Assembly: GCF_900103125.1 (NCBI RefSeq) | Contig: NZ_FNJV01000002.1 | Span: forward strand, 434,001 to 498,000 | Length of the DNA: 64,000 nucleotides | Source of the DNA: Mucilaginibacter sp. OK268 | Lineage (GTDB): Bacteria; Bacteroidota; Bacteroidia; Sphingobacteriales; Sphingobacteriaceae | Direction of reading: 5' to 3' | Shown: piece after piece, positions 31,451 through 41,300 of the stretch | Position numbering within the stretch: position 1 is the first letter of the stretch | How the letters are laid out: every line of letters starts with the position of its first letter | Program-made: the position numbers and the translations under genes | Notes under the pieces: generated by a model | What the model saw: only the letters and a program-made list of their open reading frames with translations | Database searches by the model: none | Told to the model about the DNA's origin: nothing

Positions 31451-34258
31451 TTAAACCTTAATCAACTTACCCCGCGTAATGATCTTTCCTTTGAGCATGA
31501 TCACATAAATATATATCCCGGGATTGAGGTTTAATTGAAAAGTATTTTGCAATTGGGTAATGCTCCGCTCCAGACTTATATGTCCAACGGCATCATATAG
31601 TTTAAAATCATACGTATTGTTGATATCGCCGCTCAGGATATTGAGCTGTGTGCTTACCGGGTTAGGATAAAGGGTAAACTGGCTGGCTTGTAAAAACGTG
31701 GCATTAGCCAGATCGGAATAGGTGACCTTGCCATCGTTAGTCAGCAATTCTACCCGGTAATACTGAATCCCTTTTTTTGGATTGGCATCTGTAAACTGAT
31801 AAGCTAAAGCCGAGCCTACCGTAGTTGTACCCAGGTTGGCGTAAGCATTGGCGCCGGTTTGTTTTTGCCAGGTGATGGATTTTAAGTTGACCACGCTGCC
31901 GATCTGCAGATCGAGCACAATGGTATTATTCACCACACTGGCCAGCAGGGTTTTAACATAGCAGCCTACCCCCTGGTTCTTGGCATCAATGGTCAGGCTT
32001 TTTAACCCTTCAAAACCATCACCCTGCGCGCTTACCGCAAAGTAAGATGAGCTTTGTTGCTGGGCGGATATCAGAATGGTGGTATCAGTAACAGTGGTTA
32101 ACTTTTGCAGCAAATTATCTTTAATGGTATAAATAACATAACCTTTGCTGCCGGGTTGAGCTTTCCAGTGCAGCAGGATACCATCGGTACAGTTATATCC
32201 CACTTCCAAATTGATAGGTTGAGAAAGCACAAACTCCTTGCTGATAAACGACTGGCTGCCGATATCCATTTTAAGTATGGCGGTTGTAAAAACGTCGGGG
32301 GCGGTCCAATCGTAATACCTATTTTTCAGGGTAACGCTGCTGATGGCTTTCCAAGTGTTACCATGATCATAACTTACGCTCAGCTGGCCAGTTGTGGCGC
32401 TGAACGAACTTTGCCAGCGCAGGTAGTTTTCACCGGCCGCGAAAAGATGGTTCTGCCCCGAGGGATAGGTCCATTCAAAACGATTAGCCGACGTAGCTCC
32501 ATGCGCTATATAAAACGTTTGCGCGCCGGAGCTTACTCTGTTTCCTTTTACATGAATGATGTAATTACCGGCAACAGGATTTTGCAAGCTAACCTGTTCG
32601 GTATTATTCAGGGTATCCCTGCGGCGTACGGCTGGTTTTGTTAAGGAATCTGTAGATGGATAAGCGCTTAAGCTCCATGGCAGCAAGGTTTGACCATCGG
32701 GGGTAGTAACAGACAGATCTAAGTCGTTTATAAGCGCTGTGGGGGCATTCAATACCGCCGGTGGATCATTCCATGCCAGTGACACTTTAAACAGGCTGCT
32801 GCCCACCGGAACATTGATGGTATAGTCGGTTTGTTGCTGGTTACTTACAGCTCCTTTTTTAAACCGGTTATCGGTAAGTGTACGTAAAGCTTCCAGGGCG
32901 TTTAGTTGTCCGTAACCAGTTTTATGATCTACATTGGGCAAACCAATATCATCCGCCGAATTGATGAGTATACTTTTGATGAGCGCAGCCGAAGGCAGCT
33001 GAGCAAATTGCTTTTTGTAGGCTTGCTGTAACAGGGCCACTGTTCCCGAAACCAGGGCTGCGGCACCTGATGTACCATCTTCGCCGTTGGATACCAGCTC
33101 AGGTTTCACCCGGCCATCATAAGCCGGACCCTCCGAACTCAGATCTGCCGGCACACCGGTTTGATCGGTACCGCCGATAACCAATACATTTTTGGCCTGT
33201 TTAAAAGTCCCCGAAAGGTTAGCCACATTCGAGATGCCATTATATAAGCCTGTTGTAGGTGCCGTAGTACCGATATTACCCGAGGAGAACACATGGATGA
33301 TGGAATCATTCTGCATCACCTGCTGATCGTAAGCTACCGCCTCAACCCCGTAATAATTTTCGACGCCGGTGCCGTAGGAGTGGTTTTCAACGCCAATATT
33401 AAAGGCTTTAAAAAGCGCGGTGCTATCGGGCAGCAAACGGGCAAAATCTGATGAGGTGAACCTTACTTTAGGCGCGGAGCCCAATCCCCTGATAAATGAA
33501 TTGCCGTTACCTCCTATCAAAGTGGCCATAGTGGTGGCATGCCCCGAGGTAATGGCCGCCGCCGGAAACGAGCTGAAAGAACGGCCCAGCAGGTCGATAT
33601 CATCATCATACCGTTCTTCCTTAATGGCTACGTTAATGCCGCTGCCATCGATGGCCGGAAAGTTATCGGCAATGGCCGAGATCTGGTTAATACCCAGGTC
33701 AATATCATTGATCACCAGTTCGGCATGGGCTTTCCGGGTAACATTGGCAAAAGTAACATAGGATTGCTGCAACAGATTGGTAAGGCGCTGCAATGAAATA
33801 TTGAGGGTGACTGTGTTGGTGGTTTGAGCGGTTATTTCACCGTATTTTTTGATATCGCTGATCACCGAATCGCTGTGGGAGGTAACCGACAGATCGACCG
33901 ATTGGTTAGCGGAAGGATGCTTTTGCAAAAGTTGCAATAAATTGTCGGTGGCTTTCCACAAGAAATTCGCGGGTGTAGCCTCCTGTATATTGGCATCGGT
34001 TGATACATCAGCGGTGCTGGCTACCACATAAAAATTATAAGATACCCGTTTTACCGGGCGAAGTTTTTTAACGTCGGCCTTATCCGGTTCTTTAAATTTA
34101 ACCAGGTAATATTTAACCGCGTTATTCCCCTGCAATGGCCGGGCAGCGGGCGCTGCTTTGTAAAGCTCGCCAATGGTTTTATCGTTCATTGGTTTTTGCG
34201 CCCAGGAGCATTTAAAACATAAAAATCCCAGTATAAAACAGAGTAATTTTTTAACCAT
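31451..34258 (-). CDS. S8 subtilisin-like peptidase with T9SS sorting domain
   Basis: 935 residues. Signal peptide ends SWAQ (20). Peptidase domain about 185-455: SGHATTMATLIGG gives catalytic H240, FSSGNIG gives oxyanion N328 and DGTSGAAALVSGTVALL gives S397. The usual catalytic Asp strand reads GSGINVAIKEERYDDDIDLL, with Glu (E214) where Asp is expected. A P-domain-like and FnIII-like middle follows. The last 75 residues (LYPNPVSTQLNI to ITRGKLIKV) are a type A T9SS C-terminal domain, so the protein goes to the cell surface or outside by type IX secretion. Not in an operon. Confidence 0.9.
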   Translation of the reverse strand: MVKKLLCFILGFLCFKCSWAQKPMNDKTIGELYKAAPAARPLQGNNAVKYYLVKFKEPDKADVKKLRPVKRVSYNFYVVASTADVSTDANIQEATPANFLWKATDNLLQLLQKHPSANQSVDLSVTSHSDSVISDIKKYGEITAQTTNTVTLNISLQRLTNLLQQSYVTFANVTRKAHAELVINDIDLGINQISAIADNFPAIDGSGINVAIKEERYDDDIDLLGRSFSSFPAAAITSGHATTMATLIGGNGNSFIRGLGSAPKVRFTSSDFARLLPDSTALFKAFNIGVENHSYGTGVENYYGVEAVAYDQQVMQNDSIIHVFSSGNIGTTAPTTGLYNGISNVANLSGTFKQAKNVLVIGGTDQTGVPADLSSEGPAYDGRVKPELVSNGEDGTSGAAALVSGTVALLQQAYKKQFAQLPSAALIKSILINSADDIGLPNVDHKTGYGQLNALEALRTLTDNRFKKGAVSNQQQTDYTINVPVGSSLFKVSLAWNDPPAVLNAPTALINDLDLSVTTPDGQTLLPWSLSAYPSTDSLTKPAVRRRDTLNNTEQVSLQNPVAGNYIIHVKGNRVSSGAQTFYIAHGATSANRFEWTYPSGQNHLFAAGENYLRWQSSFSATTGQLSVSYDHGNTWKAISSVTLKNRYYDWTAPDVFTTAILKMDIGSQSFISKEFVLSQPINLEVGYNCTDGILLHWKAQPGSKGYVIYTIKDNLLQKLTTVTDTTILISAQQQSSSYFAVSAQGDGFEGLKSLTIDAKNQGVGCYVKTLLASVVNNTIVLDLQIGSVVNLKSITWQKQTGANAYANLGTTTVGSALAYQFTDANPKKGIQYYRVELLTNDGKVTYSDLANATFLQASQFTLYPNPVSTQLNILSGDINNTYDFKLYDAVGHISLERSITQLQNTFQLNLNPGIYIYVIMLKGKIITRGKLIKV

Positions 34259-34272
34259 ACTGCATATTAAAA

Positions 34273-34303
34273 AAATAAAGGGGAGTTACGCTCCCCTTTA
34301 TTT
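34273..34303 (-). terminator. Terminator of the M57 protease gene at 34350
   Basis: AAATAAAGGGGAG (34273-34285) and CTCCCCTTTATTT (34291-34303) pair perfectly with loop TTACG. Lies between the protease stop and the subtilase start, with an A/T run on both sides. Confidence 0.9.
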
Positions 34304-34349
34304 GTAAAACTACTTGATTGATCAATAAGAAGCAATAAGATAAGGTTTT

Positions 34350-35189
34350 TTAGTACAAATAGTCTAACGCTATTTTATCATTTGCGTTAAAGGTACGGTC
34401 GGTACCACTTGAGCAGGCTAACATCCATGAGCCGGCATCAAATGTTTTAGTTGGTGTACCCGGAATGTGAACTGCTCCAACACCTGAAGAACCTTCATTA
34501 CCGCCGCCGCCTGTTCCGCAGCTCAGGTTACGGTTAAAATAATCGGTATGGCGCATACCTATACAGTGCCCCATTTCGTGCTGAATAACAGAAGTAAGGT
34601 ATCCCAGATCAGGATTAGTTCCGTAAGCGGCAGGATTAGTGTTCATCTGGATCTGGCTGTAAGGATTGCCTGATGAAGTTGGGAAACCAGAAGAACCTAA
34701 GGTGATAAAACCACCGCTTGGGCCTTCATTAAAACCGATGAGCTGGATAGCACCGCCACTGCTTACGATCTGAAATTTAAGCGTCAGGTTTAACGCGTTG
34801 TAACGAGCAACGGCTTGAGCTGCAGCTGTAGCGTAAACTGTTGGCAAATTTGAAACCGATACGGTAATGGTTCTTGGAAGATTTTTAACCAGGTTAGTTG
34901 TCCGGTATTGCTCAACTTCAGCAATTCTCAGGGTTGGACTGGTGCTGGTTTCAGAAAGGTTAGCCGGGGTTAACAAAATATCACCTTCTACCAGGTAATT
35001 ATCACCTATCTTACGCATATTATCGGTGCTGAAACCCAGGGCAGTGATCTTACTGCTAACATCCGCAGAGATTTGTGGAGTTTGATCGACCTTTTTGTCG
35101 GCGCCTTGATTGTTTTTAGTACAAGCAGTTAGTAAGGCAGATGCACATACAATGCATAATCCCATTTTTAGCAAGAGTTGTTTTTTCAT
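34350..35189 (-). CDS. M57 (HEIGH) family zinc metalloprotease lipoprotein, copy 1
   Basis: 279 residues; lipobox LLTAC with C23. Zinc site VIQHEMGHCIGMRHTDYF gives HExxHxxGxxH (about 203-213), with a metzincin-like Met downstream (GSWMLACSSGTD). The family is the dual-action HEIGH peptidases (M57) of Bacteroidota. 34350 gene and the gene at 35317 are about three-quarters identical by eye and share even the bases before the start codon, so they are a recent tandem duplication. This copy lacks the short insert (SSSDPQDYPG-like) present in copy 2. Surface or periplasmic location is expected. Confidence 0.92.
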   Translation of the reverse strand: MKKQLLLKMGLCIVCASALLTACTKNNQGADKKVDQTPQISADVSSKITALGFSTDNMRKIGDNYLVEGDILLTPANLSETSTSPTLRIAEVEQYRTTNLVKNLPRTITVSVSNLPTVYATAAAQAVARYNALNLTLKFQIVSSGGAIQLIGFNEGPSGGFITLGSSGFPTSSGNPYSQIQMNTNPAAYGTNPDLGYLTSVIQHEMGHCIGMRHTDYFNRNLSCGTGGGGNEGSSGVGAVHIPGTPTKTFDAGSWMLACSSGTDRTFNANDKIALDYLY

Positions 35190-35316
35190 TTTGTCGGTAC
35201 TCTAATTTTGTTAAATAGTTTAGTTAATACTCAAATGATATCCAGGGGAGCTAATACCCTCCTGGATATCAATAACAATTACTTCATTGATCAATAAGGA
35301 GTAATACAATATAGTT

Positions 35317-36186
35317 TTAGTACAGGTAGTTCAATGCTATTTTATCATTCGCGTTAAATGTACGGTCGGTACCACTTGAGCAGGCCAGCATCCATGAGCC
35401 GGCATCAAATGTAGTGGTAGGTGTGCCCGGGATGTGGATAGCACCAGGATAATCCTGCGGATCGCTGCTGCTGTAAGTGCTGCCTTCATTACCGCCGCCG
35501 CCTGCACCGCAGCTCAGGTTCCGGTTAAAATAGTCGGTATGGCGCATACCTATGCAATGACCCATTTCATGCTGGATAACAGAAGTAAGATATCCTACAT
35601 CAGGATTGCTTCCGTATGCATCAACATTAGTGTTCATGCCGATAGCATTGTAAGGGTTACCTGCCGCCGTTGGAAAACCTGAATAGCCTAAAGTGATAAA
35701 GCCATCAGAATCAACACCTTCATCAAAACCGGTAATAACCATGTTACCACCGCTGCTTACTATCTGAAATTTAAGCGTAAGGTTTAACGCGTTGTAGCGT
35801 GCTACCGCGTTAGCTGTAGCTGTGGCATAAACTGTTGGTAAATTTGAAACGGATACGGTAATGGTTCTTGGTAAGTTTTTAACCAGGTTGTGTGTCTGGT
35901 ACTGCTCTGTTTCGGCTACTCTAAGAACAGGACTGGTAGTGTTGGCTTCATTTAAATTGGCCGGGGTTAGCATGATATCGCCTTCTACGATGTAATTGCC
36001 ACCCATTTTACGTACATTGTCTGCACTAAAACCCAGGTTTTTAATTTTTTGGGCTACATCGGCAGAGATTGCGGTTTTAGGGTTGGCCTTTGTATCGGCG
36101 CCTTGGTTGTTTTTAGTACATGCAGTTAGTAAGGAAGATGCACATGCAATGCATACCCCCATCTTAAACAAGAGTTGTTTTTTCAT
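35317..36186 (-). CDS. M57 (HEIGH) family zinc metalloprotease lipoprotein, copy 2
   Basis: 289 residues; same layout as its neighbour: lipobox LLTAC (C23), basic DNQGADTKAN-type linker, zinc site VIQHEMGHCIGMRHTDYF and the WMLACSSGTDRTFNANDK end. Differences cluster in surface loops (EGVDSDGFITLGYSGF) and in a 10-residue insert before AIHIPGTP. The bases before both start codons (GTCGGTACTCTAATTTTGTT on the plus strand) are conserved, so the duplicated unit includes the leader. 127 bp separate the two genes; each may have its own promoter. Confidence 0.92.
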   Translation of the reverse strand: MKKQLLFKMGVCIACASSLLTACTKNNQGADTKANPKTAISADVAQKIKNLGFSADNVRKMGGNYIVEGDIMLTPANLNEANTTSPVLRVAETEQYQTHNLVKNLPRTITVSVSNLPTVYATATANAVARYNALNLTLKFQIVSSGGNMVITGFDEGVDSDGFITLGYSGFPTAAGNPYNAIGMNTNVDAYGSNPDVGYLTSVIQHEMGHCIGMRHTDYFNRNLSCGAGGGGNEGSTYSSSDPQDYPGAIHIPGTPTTTFDAGSWMLACSSGTDRTFNANDKIALNYLY

Positions 36187-36574
36187 TTGTCGGTACTCTA
36201 ATTTTGTTAATAGTTAAAAAATAATTATAAACAATCATTGTAATAGCCGGCCAGCTGGTTGTTTACGATTATAAATATATTAAAATACAACGACATTAAT
36301 TTTATATTTAATAAACATAGCAACCATTATTGTCTTTAAAATTAAAAAATAGTAAAAAAATTAACCGGTATAATAACTAGTAAAAATTAGCGTTATAGTG
36401 AGTTTAAATTATCTAAAGACAGTTTTTGCAGAAAATACACCCCATGACCCAATAGGTGTAAACACCTACCGCACAACCGGGTAAAATACGGGTAAAATAA
36501 AAATGGGCAAACCACGGAATTTATCCAGGTTTATCCATTTTAAGTTTTCGAACATGGGTACCTGTCAAACTAAA
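36187..36574. other. AT-rich intergenic region
   Basis: Nothing coding seen. It should carry the promoter of the M57 gene at 36186. No repeat or clear TAnnTTTG box was found. Confidence 0.4.
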
Positions 36575-36600
36575 AAAGCCCGATCCGGAGATCAGGCTTT
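36575..36600 (-). terminator. Terminator of the Hc1-like gene
   Basis: On the minus strand AAAGCCTGATC pairs with GATCGGGCTTT (one G-T pair), loop TCCG, followed by TTT and AG. It lies 26 bp after the stop codon at 36626. Confidence 0.85.
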
Positions 36601-36625
36601 CTACCCAAAATAGATTTAATTCTAA

Positions 36626-36799
36626 TTATGCGTTTTTCTTTTCGGTTACTTCTTTGCGGATATCGGTAGCCACAACTTTCAATTGTTGCATGGCGTTTCT
36701 TAACCGTGTTCCGGCAGCCTTGTTTCCTTTTTCATAAAATGCTGCTGCTTCTTTTTCTGTAGCGGCTACTAAATCCTGTAATGCTTTGAACTTTTCCAT
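36626..36799 (-). CDS. Histone H1-like protein (Hc1 family)
   Basis: 57 residues read directly from the minus strand: MEKFKALQDLVAATEKEAAA at the start, then FYEKGNKAAGTRLRNAMQQL and a lysine-rich end EVTEKKNA. This is the short Hc1-like family common in Bacteroidota, a small helical basic protein thought to bind DNA and help compact the nucleoid. It has its own terminator and no operon partner; next upstream (higher coordinate) is the end of the nitrate cluster. The family call rests on the KGNKAAGTRxR motif. Confidence 0.88.
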   Translation of the reverse strand: MEKFKALQDLVAATEKEAAAFYEKGNKAAGTRLRNAMQQLKVVATDIRKEVTEKKNA

Positions 36800-36908
36800 A
36801 GTATATTTATTACTTAAATAAAGGCGCGAATTTAATATTTTAGCTTAATAATTTATGTCCTAATACAATCTCTGTTATCTTAATCACTCCTAATAAACCT
36901 TTATTTTT

Positions 36909-38372
36909 CTATATAGTGCTGATTGTTCTGCTTTCAATGCGTATAAAACTTTCTTTTGACGAGTCGCAAACCGGGCAGGCGTAATCGGCCAGCAATTCAA
37001 AATCTACTCCGGGAGCAATATCATTCATAGCATCGCCATAAGTTTGATCATATATACTGAAACAGTTTTTGCACTGATAAACAGGTGAGGCTTCTTTACC
37101 GGTTTTTTCGTCAGCTTCGGGTTCCGTAACAGAGAGCACGACACTATCATCAATTAAAATACCATAGAAATAATTGCACAGCTCAATTAAACATTGCCCA
37201 AGATCTGCTACGGGCACTTTTTCTTTGTAAATGATATCATCCTTAGTGTTCGGGTTAAAATCCCGTGTGTGCAAAATATCAAAAACACCCGGCGCACGTT
37301 TTTTGATGATGACAGAACCCGGCAAACCCGTTTTGGGCTGCATTTTTATAGCGAAACAAAGCCGGTAAGTACGCAGGTCGTGCTCTTCGAATTCGCGCAC
37401 CAGCTGTTGTTTAAGTTCCAGGCTTTCACTGTTCAGGTTTTCCAGCTGCCAGTTTAGTTCGTTGGATGCGTGGCGTACGTTGATCCGGTATTTATTGAGG
37501 ACAATACCCCAATCTTTACGATTAGTTTCACTGATGCCTTTGATCAGGAATGATTTCCAGGGCGTGGTATATACCTGACCAATACGATTTTTGAGGCAGA
37601 TGGTGCAAATATCCTTCATGAAATCAATAGCGAACAACTCATTGCGCCGGTAAATGCCCAGCCAGTATTTATTATTTACATACCGGTTAAAACCCTCATA
37701 ATAGGGCAGCTGAAAATCGGGCAATTTTAAAGGTTCGGTAATAGGCTGATCTACAAAGTCTTTTTGAGCCATGATAAGCGCATGAAATTTTTGATGATTG
37801 ATCCTTTGCCGGTCATAGAATAGGGTTTGATGATCCATGATCACCTTTTCGGCTATCTGGCTCAGCGCAGGTATATCATCCGAATAAACCAGGGAGGGCC
37901 AGCAATAAATATCGGTTGTTTTAGGAAAGCGGATATACAAATACCAGTAATTGCTTACCGGCGAGGTGATGAAATTGAAATTGCCGCTAAAAAAGGGCAC
38001 AAAGGTTTGATGCTGATCAATCAGGTTGATCTTTAATTTGGGCTTAAAATTAAACAGGTCGAATACATCTTTATAAACCCCTTCCTTTATCCAGCTTTCT
38101 GTATTGAAAATGGCATCGGTAACATAGGAGCTGATAATATTTGGAAACTCATCTTCATTTATTTCATAGCTAACCTCGGCCCGCAGCATATCCATTTCCA
38201 GATCTTCCAGTTGACCGGCATCGATGCAAAAAAACAACTGCTGCCGGTTTCCGATACGGACAGCCTGCGCCCCTGCATTTTCGGCGATGAGCAATAACTC
38301 ATACAGATCGCCCGCGGATATTACGCCACCGGGCAGATTTACTTTGATACAACAGGTTTCTTTTTTGTCCAT
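36909..38372 (-). CDS. Rubredoxin-fused nitrite/sulfite reductase-like protein
   Basis: 487 residues. The N-terminal region resembles the ferredoxin-like half domain of siroheme reductases (LPGGVISAGDLYELLLIAE, then AGAQAVRIGNRQQLFFCID), and CTICLKNRIGQVYTTPWKSF recalls their substrate half (TPWKS). The siroheme/[4Fe-4S] signature C-x5-C...C-x3-C is absent. Residues about 433-480 are a full rubredoxin: YQCKNCFSIYDQTYGDAM and DYACPVCDSSKESF, with both CxxC pairs and the usual aromatic residues. It is the last gene of the nitrate operon, 7 bp after the nitrate reductase. Most likely an electron carrier for that enzyme; catalysis is doubtful. Confidence 0.8.
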   Translation of the reverse strand: MDKKETCCIKVNLPGGVISAGDLYELLLIAENAGAQAVRIGNRQQLFFCIDAGQLEDLEMDMLRAEVSYEINEDEFPNIISSYVTDAIFNTESWIKEGVYKDVFDLFNFKPKLKINLIDQHQTFVPFFSGNFNFITSPVSNYWYLYIRFPKTTDIYCWPSLVYSDDIPALSQIAEKVIMDHQTLFYDRQRINHQKFHALIMAQKDFVDQPITEPLKLPDFQLPYYEGFNRYVNNKYWLGIYRRNELFAIDFMKDICTICLKNRIGQVYTTPWKSFLIKGISETNRKDWGIVLNKYRINVRHASNELNWQLENLNSESLELKQQLVREFEEHDLRTYRLCFAIKMQPKTGLPGSVIIKKRAPGVFDILHTRDFNPNTKDDIIYKEKVPVADLGQCLIELCNYFYGILIDDSVVLSVTEPEADEKTGKEASPVYQCKNCFSIYDQTYGDAMNDIAPGVDFELLADYACPVCDSSKESFIRIESRTISTI

Positions 38373-38379
38373 AGCAATT

Positions 38380-41300
38380 TTATTTTACCAATACCTCGCC
38401 TTTAAGCATTTCTTCTAATAACCGTTTCACTTCGGGACGGCATGATCCGCAGCCAGTGCCCGCACCCGTTGTCGCGCACAGGTCTTTCAGGTTATTGCAG
38501 CCCGATGCTATTTTGTTCTGGATGTTTTCGCTGCCTACATTATTGCAGCTGCACACCAGTTTACCCAATACGGGTTCGGCCTTGTTACCACTGCGTAATA
38601 GCTGGATGCGTTTTTCGCTTAGTTCGGTTTTATTAGCTATCAGCTCCCTGAATTCCTGAAACTCGCTTTTATCGCCTATCAGGATGGTACCCACCAGCCT
38701 GTCTTCATGGATGATACATTTTTTATAATAGCGTTTGGCCTTGTCAATAAATACGATCTCCTCGTAATGTTGATTATCCGGGCATTCAGACAAACCAATA
38801 CTGCACAGGTCAAAGCCATGAATTTTGATGATGTTCATAAACAGCGTGCCTTTGTAATAGCTGGCAATGTCGCCGTTCATGTATTTAGCCATTACCTCGG
38901 CTTGCTGTTCCGCGGCGGCGGTAATGCCATACATAGTGCCTTCAAACTCGGCTATCTCCCCAATGGCATAAATGTCGGGATCGCTGGTTTGCATGCGCTC
39001 GTTCACAATTACGCCGCGTTTACATTCCAGTCCGCAGTCTTTAGCTATTTCCAGGTTGGGCGTGGTTCCTATAGCCAGGATCATGGCGTCACAGTCTATT
39101 TTGTTACCACTTTTTAAGCCCACCCCGGTTAATTTCGATCTACCGTAAAATAACTGCACCTCGTCGTCATAATAAATGTCGCAACCCTGGTCGGCCATTT
39201 CTTCGGCCAATAGCTGGCTGCCCAGCACATCCAGTTGCCGGTTTAAAAAGCGCGAAACCCGCTGTACAATAGTGATGCGCATGCCAATTTCGCGCAAGGA
39301 AGCGGCCATTTCCAAACCCAGCAAACCACCACCTACAATAACCACATGGCCACCCTGCGACACATGTTTGGTGAAACCATCGGCATCGTTACGGCTGCGC
39401 ATGGTGAAAATACCCGGCAACGATGGTACATTTTTGGGCACTGACGCCCGGCTTCCTGTAGCCAGTAGCAACACATCATACGAAGTTTTAACGCCGCGCG
39501 AATCGGTAACCTGTTTGTTAACACGGTCAACCTTTTCAATACTTACACCCCGCAACATTTTGATGTTGTAGGCGGGTTCTTCCGAGTCTTTCATTTTCAC
39601 CAGTTGTTCCCAGGATTGTTCGCCACTGATATAGTCGGGCAGCATAACGCGGTTATAAAATGGATGGTTTTCTTTGCTGAATATGGTGATCTCATCATCG
39701 GGATTCAGCTCCCGGTATGATTTTACAAAACCATAGGCTCCCGCACCTGCCCCCACCACCACAATACGCTGAAAAGGTTTTTTATACCTTTTCAGATTTA
39801 CGGCACAGTATTTAAAATCGGGTTCTTTGGATATAGGGTCAACCCGGTCACTGGTTACATTATTGGCCCGGTTCAGGTCGTTATTTAAAATTTTGCCCCA
39901 ATGCATAGGCAAAAACACCACGCCCTGTTTTATCTGGGTGCTTAGCTTAGCCTGCACACGCACTTCGCCCCGACGCGAGGTAATAACGGTAATATCACCC
40001 TCATTGAGGTGTAAAGCGGCAGCGTCATCGGGATGGATCTCTAAAAAAGCCTGTTTATAATGCTGATTCAGTTTGTTTACCTTGCCCGTTTTGCTCATGG
40101 TATGCCATTGATCGCGAATGCGGCCCGTGGTGAGGATGAATGGGTAATCATCATCCGGCGCTTCACTGGTTAAAGTATCCGCAACCGGACTGATCACCGC
40201 TTTTGTTGAAGGGGTATAAAAAATATTGTCTGTAAATAAACGTGGTGTGCCTTTAGCAGGGTTCTTCTTTTTATAAGGCCATTGCACCGTTTTTTGCTCC
40301 TTCAAAACAGCATAACTCAGGCCGCTGATATCAATATTGGTTTTGGCGGTAAGTTTTACATGCTCGGCATAAATAGCTGCGGGGTTTTCAAAATCAAAGC
40401 CTTTATAACCCATTTTGCGGGCAAAGCGACAAATGATCTCGGCATCGGGTAAAGCCTCGCCGGGAGGGTCTATCAGTTTGTTTAAATAACTGATGCGCCG
40501 CTCGGAGTTGGTCATGGTGCCCTCCTTTTCGGCCCAGGCTGCTGCCGGAAGTATCACATCGGCATAAGCTAAAGTTTCGGGTTTGTTGCTGATCTCCTGC
40601 ACCACCACAAACTTCGCTTTCTTTAAAGCCTCCTCGGCCAGGCGAACGTTGGGCAAACTGGTAAGCGGATTGGTACACATGATCCAGATGGCTTTTAAAC
40701 GGCCATCGTTCAAGGCCTCAAACATTTCTGTTGCGGTTAATCCCGGTTTGGGTTGAATGGTAGTACCACCCCAAAACTTTTGAACTTCTTCCCGGTGCAG
40801 CGGATTGCCCAGGTTGCGATGGGCCGGGAGCATGTTGGACAATCCACCAACTTCCCTGCCGCCCATAGCATTGGGCTGCCCCGTTAATGATAAGGGGCCA
40901 GAGCCGGGTTTACCAATATGCCCGGTGATAAGATTCAGATTAATCAGGCTCAGATTTTTGTTTACCCCTATGGCGCTCTGGTTAAGCCCCATCGTCCACA
41001 TGGTAATAAAACCTTTGGCCTCGCCAATATAGGTTGCCGCCAGGCGGATACTGCTTTCGCTTAACCCGCAGATTTGAGCTGCTTCGGTCAGCGTTTTTTC
41101 AAAAACGATAGCGCTGTATTGCTCAAAGCCTTCGGCATGGTTATTTATAAAGTTGATATCGATATCGCCATTTTCGATCAACAGGCGACCAATAGCATGA
41201 TTGAGCGTTATATCGGTACCGGGGTTGATCTGCAAATGCAGATCGGCAATGGCGCAGGTATCCGTAGCGCGTGGATCTACCACAATAATTTTTGTGTCGG

